From: VRUE01 sp963704515
Lineage (GTDB): Bacteria; Actinomycetota; Thermoleophilia; Solirubrobacterales; 70-9
NCBI GenBank assembly: GCA_963704515.1
Contig: OY969913.1
Span: forward strand, 620,001-684,000
Length of the DNA stretch: 64,000 bases
Direction: 5' to 3'
Shown: in pieces, positions 25,194-32,919 of the stretch
Layout: the number at the start of each line of letters is the position of its first letter
Position numbering within the stretch: the first letter of the stretch is position 1
Position numbers and translations under genes: made by a program
Notes under the pieces: generated by a model
The model's database searches: none
What the model saw: the letters and a program-made list of their open reading frames with translations, nothing else
Told to the model about the DNA's origin: nothing

Positions 25194-25867
25194 GCGGCGA
25201 CCCCCGCCGCGCCGACCGCTTCGAAGACCCGCAGCCCGTCGGTCGATCCGGTCAGGGGGTCGACGGCGTGCTCGGGATGCGGCATCAGGCCGAGCACGTT
25301 CCCGGCCTCGTTGCGGACCCCGGCGATGTCCCGCGCCGAGCCGTTCGGGTTCTCCCCGGGCGCGTAGCGATACGCAACCTGCCCCCGCGCCTCCAGCGCA
25401 TCGAGCACCCCCTCCGGCGCCCAGTAGCGCCCTTCCCCGTGCTTCGCCGGAATCGACAGCGTGGGCTGACGGGCCGATATGTCAAGGATGCCTTGACTTT
25501 TCGTCCCGTCGGCCTCGATCAGGGTGAGTTGGCGGCAGGTGAAGCGGAGGTTGGCGTTGAGGAGGAGGGCGCCGGGGAGGAGACCGGCCTCGCAGAGGAC
25601 CTGGAAGCCGTTGCAGATGCCGAGCACCGGTCCGCCCGCCGCGGCGAACTCGCTCACCGCTTCCATCGCCGGAGAGAAGCGGGCGATCGCGCCGGCGCGC
25701 AGGTAGTCGCCGTAGGAGAAGCCGCCCGGAACGACGACCGCGTCGATCCCCGCCAGGTCGCGCTCCTCGTGCCAGACGAGCCGCGCCTCGGCGCCGGTCC
25801 GTTCGCAGGCGCGCACGGCGTCCCGCTCGTCGCAGGAGCCGGGGAACTGGAGCACTCCCCAGCGCAT
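25190..25867 (-). CDS. purQ: Phosphoribosylformylglycinamidine synthase subunit PurQ (glutaminase)
   Basis: Class I glutamine amidotransferase that feeds ammonia to PurL. It opens RWGVLQFPGSCDERD and has VVPGGFSYGDYLRAGAIA, the catalytic Cys in LGICNGFQVLCEAGLLPG, and the His/Glu pair in GLMPHPEHAVD. At 225 residues it is normal. It overlaps purS upstream (TGATG) and purL downstream. Confidence 0.96.
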   Translation of the reverse strand: MRWGVLQFPGSCDERDAVRACERTGAEARLVWHEERDLAGIDAVVVPGGFSYGDYLRAGAIARFSPAMEAVSEFAAAGGPVLGICNGFQVLCEAGLLPGALLLNANLRFTCRQLTLIEADGTKSQGILDISARQPTLSIPAKHGEGRYWAPEGVLDALEARGQVAYRYAPGENPNGSARDIAGVRNEAGNVLGLMPHPEHAVDPLTGSTDGLRVFEAVGAAGVAA

Positions 25868-26091
25868 CAGAGCTGCTCTATCTCGTAGTCCTCGATCAGC
25901 GGGTTGGCGAGCAGCTTCTCGCAGAGCTCGCCGAGCCGCGCCGGGTCCTCGGCCTCGAGCTCGACCATGCGGCCGACGCGCACGTGCCCGACTCCCTCGA
26001 AGCCGAGCGCCGGCAGCGCCCGCTCCACCGCCTTGCCCTGCGGGTCGAGGATCCCCTCCTTCGGCCGGATCAGCACCCGGGCCTTCGCCAC
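25867..26091 (-). CDS. purS: Phosphoribosylformylglycinamidine synthase subunit PurS
   Basis: The 74-residue structural subunit that bridges PurL and PurQ. The sequence ARVLIRPKEGILDPQGKAVERALPALGFEGVGHVRVGRMVELE is the PurS ferredoxin-like fold. It starts at GTG 26091, which overlaps the last base of the purC stop (TAGTG). A much longer reading through purC in the same frame is spurious. Confidence 0.93.
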   Translation of the reverse strand: MAKARVLIRPKEGILDPQGKAVERALPALGFEGVGHVRVGRMVELEAEDPARLGELCEKLLANPLIEDYEIEQL

Positions 26092-26939
26092 TAGAAGGTG
26101 CGCTCCGTGATCCGCTCGTAGGCCTCGATGTACTTGGCCCGCGTCTGCTCGACCACGTCGGGCGGGATCTCCGGCGCCGGCGGCGTCTTGTCCCAGCCGC
26201 TCTCGGTTGCCCAGTCGCGCACGAACTGCTTGTCGAAGGAGGGCTGCGTCCTGCCGGGCTCGTAGCGGTCGGCCGGCCAGAAGCGCGAGGAGTCGGGAGT
26301 CAGCACCTCGTCGGCGAGCACGATCTCCGCCCCCGCGTGGCGGCCGAACTCGAACTTGGTGTCGGCGAGGACGATCCCCCGCTCGGCCGCGTGCTCGGCG
26401 CCGCGGCGGTAGACCTCGATCGAGACTCGCCGCAGCTCTTCCATCAGCGCCCGGTCGCCGACGATCTCCGCGGCCCGGTCGAAGTCGACGTTCTCGTCGT
26501 GGTCGCCGATCTCGGCCTTGGTCGCCGGGGTGAAGATCGGCTCGGGCAGCTTGTCGGACTCGCGCAGCCCCGCCGGCAACTCGATCCCACAGACCGCGCC
26601 GCCGTTCTTGTATTCCTTCCATCCCGATCCCGAGAGGTACCCCCGCACGACGCACTCGACCGGGTACATCTCGAGGCGCCGCACCCGCATCGCCCGTTCC
26701 GCCACCTCTTCCGGCACGTCGGCCGAGACGAAGTGGTTGGGGACGATGTCCCCGGTCAGCTCGAACCAGAATTCGGAGATCCGGTTGAGCACCTTGCCCT
26801 TGTCGGTGATCGGCGTCGGCATCACCACGTCGTAGATCGAGATCCGGTCGGAGGCGACCATCAAGAGGTCGTCCTCCCACTCGTAGATCTCACGAACCTT
26901 TCCGGACGAGTGCAGCTTCAGATCGACGATGGCTGGCAT
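26091..26939 (-). CDS. purC: SAICAR synthase
   Basis: Joins CAIR with aspartate. Landmarks: HSSGKVREIYEWEDDLLMVASDRISIYDVVMPTPITDKGKVL, PVECVVRGYLSGSGWKEY, TPATKAEIGDHDENV, LADTKFEFG and EVLTPDSSRFW. I start at ATG 26939 (282 residues, MPAIVDLKLHSSGK), not at the further-upstream codon that would run across the promoter and the divergent P450 gene. It is first gene of the purC-S-Q-L operon. Confidence 0.96.
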   Translation of the reverse strand: MPAIVDLKLHSSGKVREIYEWEDDLLMVASDRISIYDVVMPTPITDKGKVLNRISEFWFELTGDIVPNHFVSADVPEEVAERAMRVRRLEMYPVECVVRGYLSGSGWKEYKNGGAVCGIELPAGLRESDKLPEPIFTPATKAEIGDHDENVDFDRAAEIVGDRALMEELRRVSIEVYRRGAEHAAERGIVLADTKFEFGRHAGAEIVLADEVLTPDSSRFWPADRYEPGRTQPSFDKQFVRDWATESGWDKTPPAPEIPPDVVEQTRAKYIEAYERITERTF

Positions 26940-26984
26940 GGCCGCGATGCTAGCGGGGAGCGCGGCGCAGCTGAACCGAGCCTT

Positions 26985-27008
26985 CACATTGGCCAGACAG
27001 CCAGTGTG
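26985..27008. promoter_or_regulatory. Inverted repeat between divergent purC and P450 genes
   Basis: CACATTGGC (26985-26993) and GCCAGTGTG (27000-27008) pair except at one position, with a 6-base spacer. The repeat lies in the 83-bp region between the purC and P450 starts. It could be an operator for either gene; the regulator is unknown. Confidence 0.45.
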
Positions 27009-27022
27009 CGATCCTTGCCGCC

Positions 27023-28354
27023 GTGGCACTGCCCCCCGAACCGAAGAGCTCGCCGCTCATGCAGACGCTGCGCTGGAGCTTCCGGCCGCTGCCCTTCATG
27101 CAGGAGTGCCGTGAGCGCTACGGAGACGCCTTCAGCGTCAAATTCGCCACCTTCGAGCGGCCGATGGTGATGATCTCCGACCCGGCCGCGATCAAGGCCC
27201 TGTACACGGAGCGCTCGCACGGCCTGCCGCCCGGCCGCGAGGTCGTGCTGACCCCGATCGTCGGCCCCCACTCGTTGTTGGTAATCGAGGGCACCGACCA
27301 TCTCGCCCACCGCAAGCTGATGCTGCCGCCCTTCCACGGCGAGCGGATGCGCTCCTACGAGCCGCTGCTCGAAGAGATCGTCGACCGCGAGATCGACTCC
27401 TGGCCGCTGGGCGACCAGTTTGCGATCCACCCGCGCATGCAGGCGATCACCCTCGAGGCGATCCTGCGCGTTGTCTTCGGCGTCGCCGAGGGCGAGCGGC
27501 TGGAGCGCCTGCGCGGCATGTTGACCAGGCTGCTGGAGGAGACCGCCTCCCCCTTTGGCCAGCTGATCGGCCTCGCCAGCCGCCGCTTCGGCGGCCGCGG
27601 CCCGTGGGCCAAATTCGAGGCCCAGCTGAAGGCCGTCGACGAGCTGCTCTACGCCGAGATCGCCGAGCATCGCGCCCGCGGCGGTTTCGAGGAGCGCGAC
27701 GACATGCTCTCGCTGATGATGCAGGCCCGCTTCGAGGACGGCTCGGAGATGAGCGACGAGGACCTGCGCGACCAGTTGATGACGCTGCTGCTCGCCGGCC
27801 ACGAGACGACCGCGACCGCGCTGGCCTGGACCTTCGACCTGCTGCTCCGCCACCCGCTGTCGCTCGGCCACCTGCGCGACTCGCTTGCCGAGGGGGACGA
27901 CGAGTACCTGCGGGCGACGATCTCCGAGTCGCTGCGCTTGCGCCCGGTCGTGCCGCTCGCCGGGCGCCGCCTCAGCGTCGACCTCGAGACCGACGACCTC
28001 CACCTGCCGGCCGGCACCGACGTCACCCCCGCGATCTGGCTCGCCCACACCCGCGCCGAGGCCTACCCCGAGCCCTTCGCCTTCCGCCCCGAGCGCTTCC
28101 TCGACGAACCCCCCGACACGTACTCCTGGATCCCCTTCGGCGGCAGTATCCGCCGCTGCATCGGCGCCGCCTTCGCCGAGTTCGAGATGCGCATCGTCCT
28201 GCGCGAGGTCCTCACCCGCTGCGAGCTCCACAAGGCCAATCCCGCCCCCGAGAAGATCGGCCGCCGCAACATCACGATCTCCCCCCGCGCCGGCACCCCG
28301 GTGGTCCTAACGAGCCGCCACCCAGCGCAAGAGCGCGAGCTGCTGCCCGCCTGA
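27023..28354 (+). CDS. Cytochrome P450
   Basis: A 443-residue soluble bacterial-type P450. The I-helix oxygen-binding motif is AGHETTATALAW, the K-helix ExxR is ESLRLRPVVPLAGRR, and the heme-ligand loop is FGGSIRRCIGAAFAEFEMR with the proximal Cys. No N-terminal membrane anchor is seen, so it should act in the cytosol with a ferredoxin partner, which is not nearby. The start is GTG 27023. The substrate cannot be predicted. It interrupts the run of purine genes and is divergent from purC. Confidence 0.95.
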   Translation: MALPPEPKSSPLMQTLRWSFRPLPFMQECRERYGDAFSVKFATFERPMVMISDPAAIKALYTERSHGLPPGREVVLTPIVGPHSLLVIEGTDHLAHRKLMLPPFHGERMRSYEPLLEEIVDREIDSWPLGDQFAIHPRMQAITLEAILRVVFGVAEGERLERLRGMLTRLLEETASPFGQLIGLASRRFGGRGPWAKFEAQLKAVDELLYAEIAEHRARGGFEERDDMLSLMMQARFEDGSEMSDEDLRDQLMTLLLAGHETTATALAWTFDLLLRHPLSLGHLRDSLAEGDDEYLRATISESLRLRPVVPLAGRRLSVDLETDDLHLPAGTDVTPAIWLAHTRAEAYPEPFAFRPERFLDEPPDTYSWIPFGGSIRRCIGAAFAEFEMRIVLREVLTRCELHKANPAPEKIGRRNITISPRAGTPVVLTSRHPAQERELLPA

Positions 28355-28410
28355 CGGGGACGTGCCGTAACTTGCGTACCTATACGGGCCGCTAACTTGC
28401 GGCACGTGCC
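28355..28410. repeat. Degenerate REP-like palindrome
   Basis: GGGGACGTGCCGTAACTTGCG just after the P450 stop is matched by CGGCACGTGCC at 28400-28410. The core ACGTGCCG/CGGCACGT is shared with the perfect palindrome at 9455-9514, while the inner part instead has a direct repeat TAACTTGCG. It overlaps the stop codon of the convergent GST-like gene. Confidence 0.6.
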
Positions 28411-28688
28411 GCCGGGTGCTCCTTCGCCCAGCGCGCAATCGTGCTCGAGCCGGAGACGACCTCGCCGTCGTCGAGCACCAGGATCGGCACCTCGTTGGTG
28501 CCGCTCAGCTTCTTCACCTCGGCCCGATCGGCGTCGCGGCTACCCCATGTCCAGGGCATCATCCGGTACCCGCCGACCACCTTCAGCTCGTACTCGTACC
28601 CCGCCGCGTCGAGCGCCTTGCCAGCCTTGGCGCACGGATGCAGCGCCGCCGGCCCGCTCGTCTTCTGCCCACAGGTGTAGAGGATCAT
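28392..28688 (-). CDS. Glutathione S-transferase N-domain / glutaredoxin-like protein
   Basis: 98 residues with a thioredoxin-like fold: MILYTCGQKTSGPAALHPCAKAGKALDAAGYEYELKVV, then NEVPILVLDDGEVVSGSSTIARW, which contains the cis-Pro and the Ser of the glutathione site of GST_N domains. There is no CxxC pair, so it is unlikely to be a classical glutaredoxin. It lacks the all-alpha C-terminal GST domain. The substrate thiol in this organism is unknown. Confidence 0.75.
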   Translation of the reverse strand: MILYTCGQKTSGPAALHPCAKAGKALDAAGYEYELKVVGGYRMMPWTWGSRDADRAEVKKLSGTNEVPILVLDDGEVVSGSSTIARWAKEHPAARAAS

Positions 28689-28715
28689 CCGCGGAGAAGC
28701 CTAGTCGAGGACCCA

Positions 28716-29006
28716 TTGGTCGGATGCTACGATCGTCGCACCATCGTAGAAGTCGCTACAAGAGAGCTGCGGAACAGAACCGCCGACCTGCTCAAGCGGG
28801 TCGAGGCGGGCGAGAGCATCGTGATCACCGTGCGCGGCAAGCCGGTCGCCGATTTGGTCCCCCATCAGCCGGAGGGCCCGCGTTGGCTGGGGCCCGATGA
28901 AGTGATGGAGATCGTGACCAAGTCCTCGGCCGATCCGGGCCTGCGCGACGATCTCAGGCGGCTCGATGAAACCACCGACGAAGACCGCCTCAATTGGCTG
29001 TGGTGA
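28716..29006 (+). CDS. Phd/YefM-type antitoxin (VapB-like)
   Basis: The core TIVEVATRELRNRTADLLKRVEAGESIVITVRGKPVADLVP is the Phd/YefM DNA-binding fold, followed by an acidic toxin-binding tail (LRRLDETTDEDRLNWLW). The N-terminus is uncertain: TTG 28716 is the nearest standard start in frame, but homologous proteins usually begin right at the TIVEVATREL strand, where only ATC (28743) is present. A 7-bp inverted repeat CTACGAT/ATCGTAG (28727-28749) covers this region. It overlaps the toxin gene by four bases (GTGA). Confidence 0.85.
   Translation: MVGCYDRRTIVEVATRELRNRTADLLKRVEAGESIVITVRGKPVADLVPHQPEGPRWLGPDEVMEIVTKSSADPGLRDDLRRLDETTDEDRLNWLW
28727..28749. promoter_or_regulatory. Probable vapBC operator
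   Basis: CTACGAT (28727-28733) and ATCGTAG (28743-28749) are exact inverted repeats with a 9-base spacer, at the start of the antitoxin reading frame. TACGAT could double as a -10 element. Autorepression by the antitoxin-toxin complex through such a site is typical of the family. Confidence 0.55.
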
Positions 29007-29413
29007 GCGAGAAGCGAGCAACTCGCGGCTTGCTGGATACCTCGATCTTCGTTGCGCTGGAGGGAGATCGTGCTGTGAGGCGGGAGCTGCTTCCACAGGA
29101 GAGCGCGATCTCGATCGTGACCCGGGCCGAGTTGCGAGTCGGTGTCCTCCTTGCGGAGGACATCGAGAGCCGGGACCTTCGAATCGCCACATTTGAGGCA
29201 TCCCGTCGCTTCGCCACGCTGCCCGTCGACGACGAGGTGGCCCGGGCTTGGTCGCAAATGCGGTCCTACCTTGCGGCATCGGGGGCGCGAGTCCGCGTGA
29301 ATGACATGTGGATCGCCGCAACTGCAGCGGCCCACGAAATCCCGGTGGTAACCCAGGACGGCGACTTCGACGCCCTCAACGGCGTCGCCGGCCTGACCGT
29401 GATCCCGGTCTAA
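29003..29413 (+). CDS. VapC-family PIN-domain toxin
   Basis: A PIN ribonuclease of 136 residues from GTG 29003. The first catalytic Asp is in GLLDTSIFVALE, an acidic residue is in VTRAELRVGV, and the Asp residues in RVNDMWIAATA and VTQDGDFDAL complete the metal site. The start overlaps the antitoxin stop (GTGA). Targets of such toxins are usually tRNA or rRNA; none is known here. Its 3' end overlaps the convergent purB stop by four bases. Confidence 0.92.
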   Translation: MSEKRATRGLLDTSIFVALEGDRAVRRELLPQESAISIVTRAELRVGVLLAEDIESRDLRIATFEASRRFATLPVDDEVARAWSQMRSYLAASGARVRVNDMWIAATAAAHEIPVVTQDGDFDALNGVAGLTVIPV

Positions 29414-30696
29414 TCGCGCAGCGCTTCCAACCGCTCGAACACGGCCGGCACGTGGGTCAGGTAGGCGTTGTAGTCGAAGACCGCGTCGAGGTCGAGTTCC
29501 GGCGCTGCTTCCGCGAGCAGGTCGCGGAAGGGGGTGGCCGTATCCCAGGCCTGCTGGGCGTTTTCCTGGACGACGCGGTAGGCGTCGTCGCGGGTCAGGC
29601 CGGACTCGACCAGGGCGGTGAGGGCGCGCTGGCTGAAGAGGGCGCCGTGGGTCAGTTCGAGGTTCTCGCGCATGCGGTCGGTGCGCACGTTCATGCCGGT
29701 CGCCACCTTCGCCGCCAGGTCCTGCATGTAGTCGAGGCCGATCGTCGCGTCGGGGAGGATCACTCGCTCGGCGCCGGAGTGGGAGATGTCGCGCTCGTGC
29801 CAGAGGGCGACGTTCTCGAGGCCGGTTTGGGCGTAGCCGCGCAGGACGCGGGCCAGGCCGGTTATCCGCTCGGTGCGGATCGGGTTGCGCTTGTGCGGCA
29901 TCGCCGAGGAGCCCTTCTGCCGGCCGGAGGCGAAGGGCTCCTCGACCTCGCGCACCTCCGTGCGCTGCAGGTTTCGCACCTCGGTGGCGAAGCGCTCCAG
30001 GCCGGCGCCGGCGATCGCGATCGCCGAGGTGAGCACCGCGTGGCGGTCGCGGGGGATCACCTGCGTCGCCACGTCCTCGCGCTCCAGCCCCAGCCGCTCC
30101 ATGACCCGCGCCTCGACCGCGGGCGGCACCGAGGCGTAGGTCCCGACCGCGCCCGAGAGCTTGCCGAAGCGCAGCTGCTCGAAGGCGTCGGCGAGGCGTG
30201 CCAGGTTGCGGTCCGCCTCGAAGGCGAAGCCGGCGAGGCGCAGGCCGAAGGTCGTCGGCTCGGCGTGCACCCCGTGGGTTCGCCCGACGCAAAGGGTGTC
30301 TCGGTGTTCCAGCGCTTGCTCTATCAGCGCATCGCGGTACGCCCGCGCACTGGCCGCAACGATCTCACCGACCTCGTGCAGCTGCACCGCAAGCGCCGTG
30401 TCGAGAACGTCCGAAGACGTCAGTCCGTAATGGATCCAGCGGCCGTGCTCGCCGACGCTCGCCGCGACGACGTCGACGAAGGCCGCCACGTCGTGGTCGG
30501 TCACCTTCTCCCGCTCTTCGACCGCCTCGACCGTGAAAGCGGCGTTGGCCCGCGCCGCCTCGGCGGCCTCGCGCGGCACCGCGCCCTCCTCCGCCCAAGC
30601 CTCGGTAGCGGCCAACTCGACCTCGAGCCAACACTCCAGCTTTCGCTGCGCCGACCAAGCTTCCCCAATCTCCGGCCGCGTGTATCTGGCGATCAC
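29410..30696 (-). CDS. purB: Adenylosuccinate lyase
   Basis: Acts twice in purine synthesis, on SAICAR and on adenylosuccinate. MIARYTRPEIGEAWS opens the protein; HYGLTSSDVLDTA, VGRTHGVHAEPTTFG (catalytic His region) and the fumarase/aspartase signature GSSAMPHKRNPI are intact. At 428 residues it is normal. It is followed downstream by vapC in convergent orientation and preceded by purE with a 37-bp gap. Confidence 0.96.
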   Translation of the reverse strand: MIARYTRPEIGEAWSAQRKLECWLEVELAATEAWAEEGAVPREAAEAARANAAFTVEAVEEREKVTDHDVAAFVDVVAASVGEHGRWIHYGLTSSDVLDTALAVQLHEVGEIVAASARAYRDALIEQALEHRDTLCVGRTHGVHAEPTTFGLRLAGFAFEADRNLARLADAFEQLRFGKLSGAVGTYASVPPAVEARVMERLGLEREDVATQVIPRDRHAVLTSAIAIAGAGLERFATEVRNLQRTEVREVEEPFASGRQKGSSAMPHKRNPIRTERITGLARVLRGYAQTGLENVALWHERDISHSGAERVILPDATIGLDYMQDLAAKVATGMNVRTDRMRENLELTHGALFSQRALTALVESGLTRDDAYRVVQENAQQAWDTATPFRDLLAEAAPELDLDAVFDYNAYLTHVPAVFERLEALRD

Positions 30697-30733
30697 CTGA
30701 CAACTCCTCTCGCGCGCGCCTGGAGCTTTCGCG

Positions 30734-31216
30734 TCATGCGTTGATGATCCGCGCCGCCAAGATGCCGGCGTTCTTCGCCCCGTCGATCGCCACGCAGGCG
30801 ACCGGGATGCCCGGCGGCATCTGCACCGCGGAGAGCAGCGCGTCGAGCCCGCCGAGGCTCTTGCCGAGGATCGGCACGCCGATCACCGGCAGGTCGCTGT
30901 GCGCGGCGGCGACCCCGGGCAGCGCCGCCGACATCCCAGCCCCGGCGATGATCACCTTCAGGCCCCTCATCCTTGCGTTGGTGCAGTACTCGCGGACCAG
31001 CTCCGGGTCGCGGTGGGCGCTCATCACCCGCACCTCGTAGCGGATGCCGGCCGCGTGCAGCGCCGCGCCGGCCGGCTGCATCTTCGGCTTGTCGTTCTTC
31101 GAGCCCATGATGATCCCGACCAGGGGCTCGTCGACTTCGATCTCCTCGAACGCCTCCTCGACCGCCGGCATCGCCGTCGCGTCGGTGGGCTGGGGCTCCT
31201 CTGAGATCTCGCTCAT
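30734..31216 (-). CDS. purE: N5-CAIR mutase / AIR carboxylase PurE-type protein
   Basis: 160 residues, with an acidic N-terminal extension of about 30 residues before the PurE fold. GIIMGSKNDKPKM corresponds to the usual GSxSDW loop, SAHRDPELV keeps the class I His, and AGAGMSAALPGVAAAHSDLPVIGVPI replaces the usual AGGAAHLPG, losing a His that is conserved in E. coli PurE. The gene overlaps purD by four bases. purK, the partner of class I PurE, is not in the window. The call is secure at family level, but the exact substrate (N5-CAIR or AIR) is open. Confidence 0.88.
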   Translation of the reverse strand: MSEISEEPQPTDATAMPAVEEAFEEIEVDEPLVGIIMGSKNDKPKMQPAGAALHAAGIRYEVRVMSAHRDPELVREYCTNARMRGLKVIIAGAGMSAALPGVAAAHSDLPVIGVPILGKSLGGLDALLSAVQMPPGIPVACVAIDGAKNAGILAARIINA

Positions 31217-32502
31217 CTGGTCCTCTCTGGGTCGCTGGCTGGAAAGGCCGCTCTCGCGGCGATGTCGGATCGCATCTGCATTCCGTCGAACTCGATCCGG
31301 CGGGCCGCATCGTACGCGCGCTCGCGCGCCTCAGCGGCGCTCGCCCCAAGCGCGGTCACGTTGAGCACGCGGCCGCCGGCGGTGACGATCTCGCCGTCGC
31401 GCCGCGCGGTGCCGGCGTGGGTGACCTCCGCCAGCTCGGCGGCCGCGTCCAGGCCACGGATCGCGTCCCCCTTGGAGGAGGACTCGGGGTAGCCGGCGGA
31501 GGCGAGCACCACCGTCACCGCCCAGTCCTCGGCGAACTCGGCTTCGACTCCGGCCAGGCCGCCCGGCTCGCGCGCCGCCAGGCAGAGATCGACCAGGTCC
31601 GAGCGCAGCCGCGGCAGCGCCGCCTGCGTCTCCGGATCGCCAAAGCGGGCGTTGAACTCGAGCACCCTGGGACCCTCGGCGGTCATCATCAGGCCTGCGT
31701 AGAGGACACCGTGGAAGGGCACCCCGCGGGCCGCCATCGCGGCGACCGCCGGGCGGTGCACCGCCTCGACGATCTCCTCGACCTCGGCCGCGCCGATCCC
31801 CGGCACCGGCGAGTAGCTACCCATGCCACCGGTGTTTGGCCCCTCGTCGCCGTCGAAGATCCGCTTGTAGTCCTGAGCCGGCGCCAGCGGCACCACGTTC
31901 TCGCCGTCGCAGAGGGCCAGCAGCGAGAGCTCTTCGCCCTCGAGGAACTCCTCCAGCACCACGGTCGTCTCGCCGAAGCGCCGCTCGGTGAAGAAGACGT
32001 CGACCGCGGCCCGCGCCTCGGCCTCGTCGGCGCAGACGATCACGCCCTTGCCGGCCGCCAGGCCATCGGCCTTGAGGACCGTCGGGTAGGGAGCGCCGGC
32101 CAGCGCCGCGATCGCCTCCTCACGACTGGTCAAGAGGACGTGGCCGGCGGTCGGCACGCCCGCCTCGCGCATCAGCTCCTTGGCGAAGGCCTTCGAGCCC
32201 TCCAGCTCGGCCGCCGCTCGGCTCGGGCCGAAGGCGGGCACGCCGGCCTGCTCGAGCGTGTCGACGACGCCGGCGACCAGCGCCGCCTCGGGCCCGACCA
32301 CGACCAGGTCGACGCCGCGCTCACGGGCAACGGCGACGATCGCGCCGACGTCGTCGGCCGCTACCTCCGGCAGGCACTCGGCGTCGGCCTCGATGCCGGC
32401 GTTGCCGGGAGCGCAGAGCAGTTCGGGCGCGTGGACGGAGCGCGCCAGCGCCCGCACGATCGCGTGCTCGCGCCCGCCCCCGCCGACGACCAGGATCTTC
32501 AA
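31213..32502 (-). CDS. purD: Phosphoribosylamine-glycine ligase
   Basis: GAR synthetase, second step of purine synthesis, ATP-grasp fold. MKILVVGGGGREHAIV opens the N domain; PTVLKADGLAAGKGVIV, LEEFLEGEELSLLALCDG, PAQDYKRIFDGDEGPNTGGMGSYSP and LEFNARFGDPETQ are the ATP-grasp core signatures. At 429 residues it is normal. It follows the GYD-domain gene by four bases and overlaps purE. Confidence 0.96.
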   Translation of the reverse strand: MKILVVGGGGREHAIVRALARSVHAPELLCAPGNAGIEADAECLPEVAADDVGAIVAVARERGVDLVVVGPEAALVAGVVDTLEQAGVPAFGPSRAAAELEGSKAFAKELMREAGVPTAGHVLLTSREEAIAALAGAPYPTVLKADGLAAGKGVIVCADEAEARAAVDVFFTERRFGETTVVLEEFLEGEELSLLALCDGENVVPLAPAQDYKRIFDGDEGPNTGGMGSYSPVPGIGAAEVEEIVEAVHRPAVAAMAARGVPFHGVLYAGLMMTAEGPRVLEFNARFGDPETQAALPRLRSDLVDLCLAAREPGGLAGVEAEFAEDWAVTVVLASAGYPESSSKGDAIRGLDAAAELAEVTHAGTARRDGEIVTAGGRVLNVTALGASAAEARERAYDAARRIEFDGMQMRSDIAARAAFPASDPERTR

Positions 32503-32506
32503 CCGA

Positions 32507-32788
32507 CTAGAGCGAGCTCGCCAGCTCGTCGGTGGACATCGCGGTCAGCGTCTGGCTGGTCATCGTCCCGCGCGAGCCGAGCTCGATCGAGACCTTGGCC
32601 ATCGTCTGCTCGTCGGGCGCCTCGACCACGGTGACGAAGTCGTACTGGCCAAGCGTCGCGTACTGAGCCACGACCTTGGCCCCAATCTGCTCGACCTCCT
32701 TATTGACCTCCGCAACCCTCCCAGGGTTGTTCTTGAGCGTCTTAACACCCTCGGCAGTGAGATTGGTAAGCATCAGATAAGTAGGCAT
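32507..32788 (-). CDS. GYD-domain protein
   Basis: A 93-residue single-domain protein: MPTYLMLTNLTAEGVKTLKN...QIGAKVVAQYATLGQYDFVTVVEAPDEQTMAKVSIELGSRGTMTSQTLTAMS. This matches the GYD family (dimeric alpha/beta-barrel-like small proteins of unknown function), with GQYD in place of the signature Gly-Tyr-Asp. It is four bases upstream of purD and in the same operon, so a link to purine synthesis is plausible but unproven. Confidence 0.85.
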   Translation of the reverse strand: MPTYLMLTNLTAEGVKTLKNNPGRVAEVNKEVEQIGAKVVAQYATLGQYDFVTVVEAPDEQTMAKVSIELGSRGTMTSQTLTAMSTDELASSL

Positions 32789-32835
32789 CGCGGTCTCCTT
32801 TTCGGACTGGACTTCGAGCCTACGTTACCGCCGGA

Positions 32836-32905
32836 GCGGGGGGCCGGGGGTCCCTCTCCAGGAACTCCCGCGAAGCGGCCTGGAGAGGGACCCCCGGCCC
32901 CCCGC
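32836..32905. terminator. Perfect 27-bp inverted repeat, likely terminator
   Basis: Arms 32836-32862 and 32879-32905 are exact reverse complements around a 16-nt loop, with the inner part CCCTCTCCAGG/CCTGGAGAGGG. It sits 14 bp after the stop of the wall-hydrolase gene and upstream of the GYD-purD operon on the same strand, so it probably separates two transcripts. No T-tract follows. A REP-like origin is also possible. Confidence 0.65.
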
Positions 32906-32919
32906 CCGACGCGCGCGGC

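Noticed and set aside
28355..28410. Simple terminator for the P450 gene
   Set aside because: Its core matches the palindrome at 9455-9514, and it overlaps the stop of the convergent gene, so a dispersed repeat fits better.
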